Origin: Apostichopus japonicus
Lineage: Eukaryota > Echinodermata > Holothuroidea > Aspidochirotida > Stichopodidae
Assembly: GCF_037975245.1 (NCBI RefSeq)
Contig: NC_092562.1
Span: 21,777,054-21,841,053, forward strand
Direction: 5' to 3'
Length of the DNA stretch: 64,000 nt
Shown piece by piece: positions 38,974-49,703 of this stretch. Every line of letters starts with the position of its first letter. The first letter of the stretch is position 1. The notes under the pieces were generated by a model. It was not told where the DNA came from. It saw nothing but the letters and a program-made list of their open reading frames with translations, and searched no databases. A program made the position numbers and the translations under genes.

Positions 38974-39242
38974 TTAAAGGCATTGAAAACTCGCCCCAAA
39001 CGGTGTGCCCCCCTCTGAAAAAAGTTAACTTTCCGTTGCTTGCGAATGAAGTTTTCTTCTGGTCGCTACAAAATGCAGACAGTAATGAAACGTGATACCT
39101 TGTTATCTTTTATCTAGACCTGAGATGTCCATCGCTGCTATGTACACTGTGTTGTGGGTATTGACCGTAGCTGCATGTATTGACTGTACACTATTGTCTA
39201 ATTACCGGTAGCAAGCTGTGCGCGAGTCTTCACTCCCTTTAA
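38974..39242 (-). mobile_element. TTAA-flanked MITE, copy B (269 bp)
   Basis: Reverse-orientation relative of copy A at 29369-29737. Ends are TTAAAGGCATTGAAAACTCG (left) and the complement of TTAAAGGGAGTGAAGACTCG (right). It is about 100 bp shorter than copy A. TTAA flanks both ends. The two copies form a 9.2-kb-spaced inverted pair in intron 3. Confidence 0.8.
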
Positions 39243-42200
39243 GAAGTGGCTAACATGTATCAGCTAACTATGATCCAGGGGCATCTTTCTTTCTCCTTTT
39301 TTTTATTTCCTGTTTCTTTTTTTTATTGAATTACTATTTTTAACAACTCCCAAAGCCCCAACTACACAGTCCTATGGGCTGTCTACAATAATACAACTTT
39401 TTGTACAATTCAAAAAGATCAAACATGTTCAATCAAAGAAAGGCCAAGACCCTTTGTTGTTAATGTCACTGTCAATTTTCAATCCATCAAATGAGAGGCA
39501 GATAAAAGGATGAAGAGGACCAAATGGAAGATTGAATCTGCCAAAGCTTTCCAAGAAGAAGATATATTAAAACAAAAACCAAGTATATATCTTTTGTCTT
39601 TTGATTAGACAGTGTTATATACTTGAAGTGAATCCAGATCCTTAAGAGTTCAACAAATTCCACAAGTGATACACAATTTTATATTAAAAGCTTCCAGATT
39701 TATTTTTAATAATTGCCTTTTTTTTGGGGGTGGGGGGGGGGGATGGCGTGACAATTCTTCCCAATGTGAATGAAATTTATTCACAGTCAGCACATTTGCA
39801 TCTATACCACATCTGTCTACAATTTTTTTCCCCGATAGAAAAAACGATAAAACTTGTGTTTACTGTAATATGGAAATGAAAACGAAACAAAGAAACAGAA
39901 TTTTATGTGATTAATTTTGATGATAATAGTAAAGAGTAAATATTATTGGAAGTAAATTGTGCTATATAGTACATTCCAGACAGAAGAACGTCAAAAGACA
40001 ATGAAGCTTTGTTCCTGACTGTGTGACAGCAAATTTGTTTTAGTAGTAACTAGGATACCATTTGGTCAGATACAGATTACAATGACAATGAAAATGCAAT
40101 GAATTTAGCTTTGTTCACATGGGATTTTGAGCTGGTATAATATTGAAAATCTGAGATAATTTGAAGTCTCACGCGATGGGCCGGTGAAAGTAAATACCAG
40201 AGCTCATTGAAGCCACCACCATAAAGATGATGATCAATTTGACAGCGAAACTCATGAAAACTGAACCTTGTAGAAGAAGTTAGTTTAACATACTTTGGCT
40301 TATTTGTTGCCAGTTGTTTCCCATACAATGGGGCAGATTTTGAAGAGAAACTTTTCATGTAATCCAGACTTTCGGAGAAACCAAAATTCTGATCGCAAAC
40401 AGATCCTGAGCATAGAATTTCACATCATGGAGATAAACATATCATGTAGAGAATGGGGCACCAACATTTCTGGAATTGAAAGCTGGACAAATTAAAGTCC
40501 TTTCAATTATTCATTGGTCAATATCGTAGACTTAGATTCTCGAGCCTTCGGTTTAATACAAATGTCTGGCATAGTGGAGCATGGCTTTGAAGTTCAGATA
40601 ATTAAGAGTATGTCATTATGGTCTCAGTGATTCAAACTAACACTTGTCACAGTGTCCAATTCATGCCTTCTAAAGATTTTGGAATAACTTTTCTTGGAAT
40701 CCCAACTCATGGTCACCTCTTAATTTTCAAGAGAGTCAAACAGTCTGTGAAGAGACTATCAATTGTCATTCATGGAATGCAAAGACTGTTACAATAAATT
40801 CCTCGTCTGAGAAGCATTCCTTTATCGCCCCAGACTGGAGTCCTTTCAAGTGTAGTGATACTAAAAGCAAACTGCTAAATTTTCAAATGCAACTATTACT
40901 TTTCCACTGAAATGTCTCTAAATGTGTGACCAAGGAGCTGCCATTTTGATGTGACTGTCACCATCACATGTCTCTTTGTTTCCCCTAAACTAACACAGAA
41001 CAACAAGCAAACTTCCAACAGGAAGTTATAAGTCATCAGTATTGTCCACAAAATTATGCTAGAACTTTTAAATTATGGCCAGTCATGTTCAACCTTCAAT
41101 GGGACATTTAATCCCCACCATTAAGAGCATTTCCTCTTTTTTAGACACATCAATCTAACTGTCTGGGAATAACCACAGAAATTACAGGAAAAGTACTTTT
41201 GAAAACTTATCTTACAAATTAGAGAGCGATAAACTTTAGAGACAACAGAGATAGTTTGCTAGTTGCTTTCAGGTGCCCATGAGCTGGTATGGTGTAGTAC
41301 AGTATAAATCTTGGTCCTGAAGCCGTTCTCCTGACCCGTGCTGCGTATCCATCGGTATTGTTTTCCCATTATAAACAAATCAAAAGTGTATAGCATCGTA
41401 TCGGGAACGGCACAAAATCCGTGCAAAATGTTTGACACAATAGCACGGAACTGTTTTGTTACGTGCAACGTCTTCCTGATCTGCACACAGCAAGCTCATT
41501 TCCTAGAAATTATCTCGAAAAGTGGTACCTGCCGAATGTTAATGCTCCCAGTACCCAATCCCACACCAGGTCACTTCAAACAGAGATGCTGGTCTGTTAC
41601 AATTGAGGAACTGGGAAAGCAGAGCAATAGCAAAACAAGCTACAGGAAATATTTAAAACAATAGTTTAACAATGCACACCTTTTAAAGAAGAGTTTATCA
41701 TTTATCTCTGTTTCCTGTCAAAGAGTGCCATTTCTCAGAGTTGGCTAGATAAATAGACAAACAAATAAACAATTCTTCAATTGTGCCTCTTAGAAGAAAA
41801 AACTTGACCATGTAGGTGGGCTTTCTACCTGTACCAGGGGTCTGACCCCACAAGTGCCCTAGTGGTCCTTTCAAGATTAACCATTTATTGGCCATGAGTG
41901 TGATCTTTAGAGTAAATATTTAGGACACAGTGACTGCTCCCAGAATCAGAACAAATGTTTAAACTTTCTCAAGACTGTTGGTGTTGAAGTATTTACTTTG
42001 GATAGAGTTATGTGTTGTGCAAGGGAGTGAGTCCAATTTCTTTTTCTTCAAGATTCTCTGTAACATTGGAAGCCAAATTATCAAAAGAAGTCACTGACCC
42101 CTTTCAAGACTCAATCTGGAATCCCAATCTGGGAAAGTTTGAACTACCTGAGGAATATCTGGTTACCACATAAAGATTGCTTACAACCTACCAATCAAAG

Positions 42201-45200
42201 TTCATCGGTACATTATCATGAATTTCATCTACCATTAACTTTGAAGCTTCGCAACACACTTTTATTGGGGGGGGGTGGGGCGGGGGAAGGAGATCTTAGC
42301 CAGAACAAATAAATCCCATATATTTAGACAAAGGTCAAATGAAACCACTTTCTGCTTTGTTGGAAATAATTTAGAGGGTCATATCCTAGGCTTTAGAGAA
42401 CTGACTTTGCAAATTTAAGCAACCCAATATTGATGGCAGGAAGGGGGAGAGAAGGTAGAGTAATGAACTTCAACTAAATGTCAGCCAAGCTTGAGAGCCT
42501 TTTACATATCATTTACTGTTAGCATGGTGGGTCACTTTACAGGACCCTCCCTCCCTGCCTCCCTCCCCAACCGCCTCCTCCCTCTATCGTATCTCCCCAT
42601 ACAGTACCTGTAGTTCATTCATATCTTATACTGTATGGTAAAATTCAAACCTTTTCAAATCCATTGAAGAACTTTGATCTATGAGGTACACAAACTGATA
42701 TTTAAATATAACTAGCTGTAGCCTCTATAGTCCATACATAAAATTTAAGAGAATTAGCTGCTGCCCTCCATATACTCCAGCTATACACTGATCTGGGTTC
42801 AAATTACGAACATGAATGTATTTCCAAGAAGTCAACCGTTTCTTCACTCATAATAAGTCCTTGAATACCACAATATAGCTACTATACTAATACTATACTA
42901 ATACTACTTATTTATCTAGCCTCATGTATGCAGTACAGTCATCATTAGACGAAGTTATTCTATACGAGAAGCAGCATGATTTACAAGCTGAACCATCCTC
43001 AGTGTAACTGAGTACAGTAGTAGAGGTGCAGTATCTTGCTAGGAATGTTATAGAGAATGCCAAACTTTTAAGTTAAAGAGTTTAGGATATCACTACATGT
43101 ACACTTGACAGATTTAACTAATTATATGCGTAAACTATAAAATGGGACCAACCAATCAATATATAGATCAAATCAGTGTGCATCAAATAAAATAGTCTGC
43201 AAGATAAGGGCTAACGGTGTCACCTAATGTACCATCACTATGAGGTGGCAATTACTCCATATTTATGTTATTTTTGTGGTCAAAAGGTTTAGCAGTTTCC
43301 AAAAGATACGAGCCAACAAAATCTCATGATCAAAACAATGCATATATTTACTGAACTTTGGATGAACCTACTGTCCTACATAGTCTAAAATATTACTCCC
43401 AACACATCCACATGTTCTGCTAATACATATATAAACATGATCAACCCATGGAAGTTGAAAAAAAAAAATTGAATTTGCCCTTCTTTCTCTGTTAGAAAAC
43501 CTAGCATGATAAAAGCATATTTGAATGACATTTTTACTGGCCATGATCTGACATGCCTATACATATTTACAGTCAAGATACAAATACTGTACATCATGAC
43601 ATGTATGACACACAATGCCCACTGATCCATTGTGATTCCATCAGAGAAGCAGAGGTCAGGGAGGCAAACAAGCTCTGAAAACAAAATTTATTATAAAACA
43701 TAAACATACAACTTTCCAGAGTTGAGAGAGGTATCATGAGTACTACACCCACCAGTACAGGATATGGATATGTACAGTAGGTATGATGGCATGTCAAATA
43801 TCAAAGACCTTGAGGCGAGTCAAAAGTTTCAAACTTTGAAATGAGCGGTGAGATTTTTGTCTAGAACCAAAAGGATTCAAACCAGTGACAATAGCATCGC
43901 AATAGTTTTACAGTTGGTCCAAACGTATAAAATATTACCCCAAAATGTGATTGATGAAACTTAAAATATAATCCATAATTTTTGCACCAAGTGATGGTTA
44001 ATTTAATAGTCAGAACTCAACGCAACAAAAGTATTAATAACAATCAGAAACTGATTCCTCTTATCACAGTGTACAGCCATCCCCCCCCCCCACCCCCATC
44101 CCCATCCAAACGATCGTTTAGGTTCACAACTGTCGTCTGTAGCTGAGTCAAAGTTGACGTAAACGGGTAAATTATCAGGGCCTGGCAGAAAAGCTTTGTA
44201 CATGCAGGTAAACTTCTTGGTTGGTTCATCTCCAGCAAATCATTTCCTTGCAAAATTCCTTGTACTTTTGAACACATGTATGTATTTATTTGGTTGAGAA
44301 TACGTCAGAGAGTGTCATTGATTAGGTTCATGTTTAGAAAGGAAAGGTCTTCTAAGTATTAGTACTGCATACATGCATGGGTTTAGTGAATTCCTATAAC
44401 CCTGGCACAGACACCCATTGAGGGCTTAAAGGTTTCAAAGAATGAAAAATGTACGTCATTGGATGATGATGATGTCGATGATGATAAGATGAAGGTAAGA
44501 GGAAGCTACTGTAATCGCTGGATTATTAGATCAGGTAAACAAATAAGCTCCCCGATGGGACTGTGGCCCACATTTACACTGTTCCAAAAATGCAACTGTC
44601 ATAACAACCTTATTAATGAGAGCGACTTCCTTGATATCCTGACAGACCCACTCAATTAAAAAAAAAAACTATCGGATACTTGCAGGTTTAAAGGTTTGAC
44701 CTTATATTTATAATCAGTAGCCGCACAATTAAAAGCCTGGTGAGGAAGTCGAATGACTTGATATAGGCTAACAAAACTTACACTTACTTAAATGGAAGGA
44801 AACACATTTTGGGCTAGGAATGGGATTCAATTTCTAACCGTGTAAGAAGGGAATTCATGAGAAATCACTTGGTCAAGAGAAGTTACTTCTGTCCAACAAC
44901 ACCCTTTTCCTCCATACCCCCCCACCCCATCCTGACACTCCCAGCAAAGTTGGCAGAACACATGATGATTTGTAATTCTAAGGTCAGTGATTTCATGTCT
45001 GATTTTGACCAAACATTTCAATGCTCTTTTCAAATTTGTCATATAATTTCCCCAGACAATTTTCTGTCCTTGATTTACTTTTAAACCTTCACTTCACTGT
45101 TAGGCAGCTAGCCTATATCTAGTCAACAAGTTTAGGTTATTTTGAATCAAAGTCGTTAGTTTGAAAAGACCAACCATTTCAGACAGAAAAAACCTAGATA

Positions 45201-45841
45201 CTCTCATCAAACCAAAATAAATGTCACCGCCTTTTACTCCTTCAATTGACCAAAGCACTGGACCTTTTCTGAAGTTTAAAAGAATCAATGGTGCAGATCT
45301 CTTTTTAACTATCAAGAAATGGCTGAACTTCTATATATAGTTTGTTTACTACTAACAGTGTTTTTCCACTATAAGTGTACCACCTCTGTAACCGGCCAAT
45401 TTGGGCCATTTGGAACCTGGGACAAAATAAAGATCTTGTTAGATTTTGCTGTAATTATATCAATTGTCCCACTTAAGGTTATCAAAGTAGGTCCCTGTCT
45501 GGGATACTCAGTTGAATAGTTACTCACACAATACCAAATCTTGTTTAGGCCTTGTCACCAGTTGTAATCTCTGATGCTTTATTGGACTCTCCTTTTGTCA
45601 ATTTTCTCTTTTTGCCCCGAAGGGAAGATTCATTCACTCTACAGTAAAGCCAGCATCTTATGTTAAGAGTTTGTATCTTTTATGTCTTTTTCTTCCTCCT
45701 CTCTCCCTTCCAGGGTTCAAACGGGTGTTTTTTTTGTGCCTTGTGCGAAAGTTGCCCTAGATGCAATGGTGATGGCCTGTGTGCATGCTGTGTGTTTATA
45801 CTTGTAACTTACAGAAAGTACAGCTTAGTTGTACTTCATAC

Positions 45842-46215
45842 TTATAATAATAATAATAATAAATGAGACTTATATAGCGCCAAATCAGTAAACAAAAGTT
45901 ACTGCTCAAAGCACTTTACAAAGAAAGTAAATTAATTTACAAAAGAACAAGTGAAAAAATGGGTCTTAAGTAGACTTTTGAAAGTAGAAAGTTTATAGCA
46001 TGTTCGAATGTGATCTGGTAACTTGTTCCAGAGATAAGACCCAGAGTATTGGAAGCTTCTGTAACCATAGTTCTTCAATCGTGGTTTTGGAACAGTTAAA
46101 AACAGTTTGTTGGAGGAACGAAGTGTGCGAGTTGGAGTATATGGCAAGAGAAGTTGTGACAGGTACACAGGCCGTACTTGGTGTGATAAGTTCCCCCCTT
46201 GGAAGGTACAAAAAA
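45842..46215 (-). mobile_element. LINE (L2/CR1-like) 3' fragment with reverse-transcriptase C-terminus
   Basis: The minus strand encodes VRPVYLSQLLLPYTPTRTLR, then NYGYRSFQYSGSYLWNKLPD and STFKSLLKTHFF (45932-46168). This is the conserved C-terminal tail of non-LTR retrotransposon reverse transcriptases. A 3' UTR with AAAGTGCTTTGAGCAGTAAC and GGCGCTATATAAGTCTCATT follows, ending in a (TTATTA)n tract at 45846-45865, as in L2-type elements. The 5' part is missing (5'-truncated insertion). It is not an exon of the host gene, although it lies on the same strand. Confidence 0.8.
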
Positions 46216-46560
46216 AACCACTGAAATTGGTGGAGGTCAGAGGTCATTTAGGGTCAACATAAAGTAGGTAAGCTTGAAAGGTTAAAGTTTTGAAAACATG
46301 ATGACTCAAAAAATAAATCTTGTATGAATTTCATACTTTATAGTATTAAGTAGGAGAACCCCCATAAATTGTGGTTAAAGGTCATCTGAGGTTGATAGAG
46401 GTCAGATTCTGAATGCTTGTGCATACTATAGCTTAAATGTAAAACTTCATAGTCCTGGGCATCATTCCAATATAGTGAGAAACTGGTTTATGTTGAGGTC
46501 AAATGTCGACATGTAAAAGCAGTACAATGTACACTACACCACTGGAACAGGTAGTGTTTG
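46216..46560 (+). repeat. AGGTCA-rich dispersed repeat DNA
   Basis: Rich in GAGGTCAGAGGTCATTTAGG-type phrases (46234, 46380, 46400, 46495), the same word family as in the 19.4-20.4 kb element but without recognisable ends. It contains an exact AGGTCA-G-AGGTCA (DR1) at 46234-46246. Confidence 0.45.
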
Positions 46561-47694
46561 AAACCTGATGAGGGGAGAGCAGTTTGAGATGAACTGCTTA
46601 ACTTGAAGGCAGAAGAGAAAGCTACAGGGGAAAGAAATGTGCGCATATACACATTTGCTGGCCCCACATAGTCTCTAACTATTAAGTTGTTCCAGATGAC
46701 TTAATTGGCTGTAAGGTGACCCCACCATTGATCTTGACATACTGAGGAAGCATGGCATAGATGGAACTAGCTGGTTTGTCCAATAATCAAAGTAAACTTT
46801 TTTAGTAAGATTATTTCATTAATTCGCACATACTGCAATTCATGTTATACTTATCTGTCAAGCAGTTATTTTACTGCACCCACCCATTTGCAACATTTGA
46901 CCATATGGTCAGGCTTTCAGTCTAAACAATAATTAAGATGTATACCCCCAATAGTACAAAGAAATATGGTGAAGGTACGGTAGCTTGACCAATAATATGA
47001 GAAGAGTTTTAATATGTTCTTAAAAGTTTCGAAGAATGGAAATACATTATAAGTCACATACTGTGGTTGATTTATGTAACAGCATGCCTTACTTTACTTG
47101 TAGAATTCCCTGCATACAATGCATGATCCCATGGCCACATTCACTGTACCGTAAGATACTTTAATAAATCTCATACATCTAAGCACTGAGTATTGACGAC
47201 TGAAACGAATGTCAGCAATTTAACTTATTTCAATATTCCATAACGTTAAACCCTTCTCCTTCAAAATCCCTTATCGTCCCCTAAGATGATGAAAGCAAGT
47301 GTAAGACTCACCAAGTGCTGTGTCTGCCCCTCTCAGACAGCAGAGAAAAACAGACAGACATATTCATATGATGTAATACTCATAAATATATAAAATAGAC
47401 AGGTCTCAGAAATGAAGGAAAATGACAAAGCACCTGCAGATGCAATACAAGGTTGACAACGATTTCCTAATACCATTCAGTTGCTATTAGCCTAATTGGA
47501 CTAATGGTGAACTTAGTAGGAAGGAAGTGTGGGTTCATATTTCAATGTTAACAGACAAAACAATCTGATTGAATCACCAGCATCCCCATTAAAGCTGTTG
47601 TGGGTTCTTTGTGTGTGAGTGTTGGTTCCTTAACTTCCTTCAATTGACAATAACATCCAGTTCACAGAGGCTTCTAGGATTTACCTCTTTCAAA

Positions 47695-47745
47695 AAACGA
47701 GCACCCAGTGACCCAGGGGGCATTATGGTTCCTTGCTTTTCAATT
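47695..47745 (+). repeat. Second left end of the TGGTTCCTTGCTT element
   Basis: GAGCACCCAGTGACCCAGGG, then GGCATTATGGTTCCTTGCTT. It shares the 13-mer and preceding AGC(A)CCCA...GG phrase with the left end at about 19411-19440. The matching right end was not found, so it is truncated or highly diverged. Confidence 0.5.
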
Positions 47746-48829
47746 TTAATTGTTGTTTGTCATCACCCAATATCATAATATTTATGCCAACATGTACAAG
47801 TTATTAACCAACAACTATATTCCAAGTTTGGATACAATCTGTAGAGTTAAGGTTGTGGAGTTGGTGCAAGTTTAAAATTTGGCCCCTCCCTAAAACTTAT
47901 GCCCCATATAATTTTGTGCATAAATAATCCAAAAATATTTGCCACCCCCCCCCAAATTGGTGGTCCCAAAAATATTGGACCCCACAAATTTGGGCCCTAA
48001 GAATGTATCCCAAAATTTATATTTGTCACAAAATACTCAAGCAATTTTCTGGTAGTATATAGATGATCGTAATCCCATCTTGGCTGTGTTGGGCTGATAT
48101 ATCTGTTTAGTAGTTTTACTTCATTTCTGGTAGGAGGGGGAGGGGAGGGGGAAGGTGGAGGGGAATGGAGTCAGTGGTAAGATATTGTCTTGAAAAGTTC
48201 ATATGAGCTTTAACCCACATATAGATATGAGAACCCATGTAGGAGAATGCTTCATCACAAACAACACATATAATCTAAGTGACTGTTTCTTGAAGCTTGC
48301 TTAGAATAAAACTGCCACATGTTTACCAACAATTTTGCTGACTATATTAGTTAAGACATACTGTACTTTGAGATGCCCTAAAAGTGTCAACGTATTTCAG
48401 ATGTAACAAGATAGAGAGAGTGATAGAGCTGCTTTTGCTCAAATAACAAGAGCAGGGCAAAGTTTTAAGGCTTTTTTTTCTTTTCTGGGTGTCCCTCGGT
48501 TCTGGCTACATAATCTCCACGCTTCTAGATTCACAGACACAAAAAGTTTACAAACTCTGGCATGGTAACACTTTGAAAAGGAAGTGTGACAGCCTTTTCA
48601 AATACATGTTTAGCTGGTGTGATTTGGTTGGATGCAAACCTATCAAGCTTTCTATACCTTCAAGCTGATAAAGGCTTTGCTTGTTAATCTGCTATGGTTC
48701 AGGACCTCCATTCATTATATGTAAGTCATGGTCTGGAAAATCAAGATTTGGCTTTCATCATTTAAAACCCAGGAAACAGCCCAAAGGGGGAAGTGTATTA
48801 TACACTGTCTACAGTATTCTGTAGTACAG

Positions 48830-49255
48830 ATTACTCAGATCACAGTGCAGATTGGTCTCACACTATATATATATGAGGTGTGTGTAGTAGTGCAGGTTAC
48901 TTATCATGTAGTGGTGACATCTCATGTTATGATGTAACTAGTACAGAATGCTACACATGTACCATAAGCTATTTAAATGCTCAGTGCAGTTTACTCATCA
49001 TATTACACTCTTGTTCAAATACAGTGCATATTAGTTGATGAACTAACATCATATGCTATACAGTGCACATAGCACAAATTAGTCCTGTTGTAGTGTGGAC
49101 TAATCATGTTGTGATGTAACGCAAATAAACTTTTGTTGTAGTGTGGAATTATAATCATGTTGTGATGGAGTGCAAATGAGTCGTGCTCTATAGTACATTA
49201 TTCATGTCAAACATTACTAATGTTGCTACAATGTAGTGCACACTAAGAAAATGCT
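48830..49255 (+). repeat. Degenerate minisatellite, period about 50 bp
   Basis: Recurring words ATCATGTTGTGATG(T/G)A and GTGCA(n)ATTAGT, with the best-preserved units at 49103 and 49154 (51 bp apart) and looser ones near 48903, 48994 and 49048. It adjoins exon 3, with the donor 250 bp away. Confidence 0.65.
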
Positions 49256-49501
49256 ATAATGCTTTACTGCAGTCACCTAAATATGTCCTTGCTGGCATTT
49301 TAGTGACATCACTTGAGAGGTGCTATTTCCCATTAAATGTTCTACGTGCATCTTCCATTTACAACATATAATGGAGCAAGCTTTTATTTGAAAATAAACC
49401 ATCCAAGACATAAAATCTTTCTCTTTCGCTGAAATTTGACCGATCCTTTGATAACATTGATGAGTCTGAAAGAAGCATTGCAAAGATTAAACAGGACTTA
49501 C

Positions 49502-49703
49502 CAGACACACTACAACTGGAATTACTGGCATCTTTACGATGATGATTATGATGATGATTATGATGTTGTAGATTCTTCGGCCTTGGTAGGGAAGATCTTT
49601 TATAAACAATGTGGGGGTGTCCCTCCGAATACAAATTGGTGCTTGAATACTGATCTAAAGGCTCTATAAAGTACTCTTCATCTGCTGTCTTCATAAGACC
49701 GTG
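49502..49703 (-). CDS. ADAMTS: ADAMTS exon 3: prodomain with cysteine switch and His-rich tract
   Basis: Residues 153-219 plus one base of Glu220; phase 0 to phase 1; acceptor TTCTTCAG, donor GTAAGT. It begins HGLMKTADEEYFIEPL, the standard ADAMTS prodomain continuation after exon 2, followed by GHPHIVYKRS. Cys216 in NSSCSVS sits where family members carry the cysteine-switch-like C-G-V. Here the Gly is Ser. Between them is a histidine/asparagine tract (residues 199-207) encoded by CAT/AAT triplets, which looks like a small simple-repeat expansion inside the coding sequence. Family identity is certain from the flanking motifs. The function of the His tract is unknown. Confidence 0.93.
49539..49565. 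repeat. Coding microsatellite in ADAMTS exon 3
   Basis: On the minus strand, the codons CAT CAT AAT CAT CAT CAT AAT CAT CAT encode the His/Asn tract at residues 199-207. Triplet repeats of this kind change length in frame. Confidence 0.9.

Larger units (their letters stand above)
25178..49501 (-). other. ADAMTS intron 3 (24.3 kb)
   Basis: The longest intron in the window. Recognisable contents are a trinucleotide microsatellite (28.03 kb), two TTAA-flanked MITEs in opposite orientation (29.4 and 39.0 kb), L2-like tails (34.3 and 37.5 kb), a hAT-like terminal fragment (38.5 kb), a LINE 3' fragment (45.85-46.2 kb), AGGTCA-rich repeat DNA (46.2-46.5 kb) and a degenerate array of about 50 bp (48.8-49.25 kb). 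Homopolymer G/C runs are frequent. The remainder is unique-looking AT-rich intron without a supported gene. Confidence 0.85.

Noticed and set aside
41338-41664. 108-codon plus-strand frame in intron 3
   Set aside because: No motif, no nearby coding evidence and typical AT-rich intron composition.
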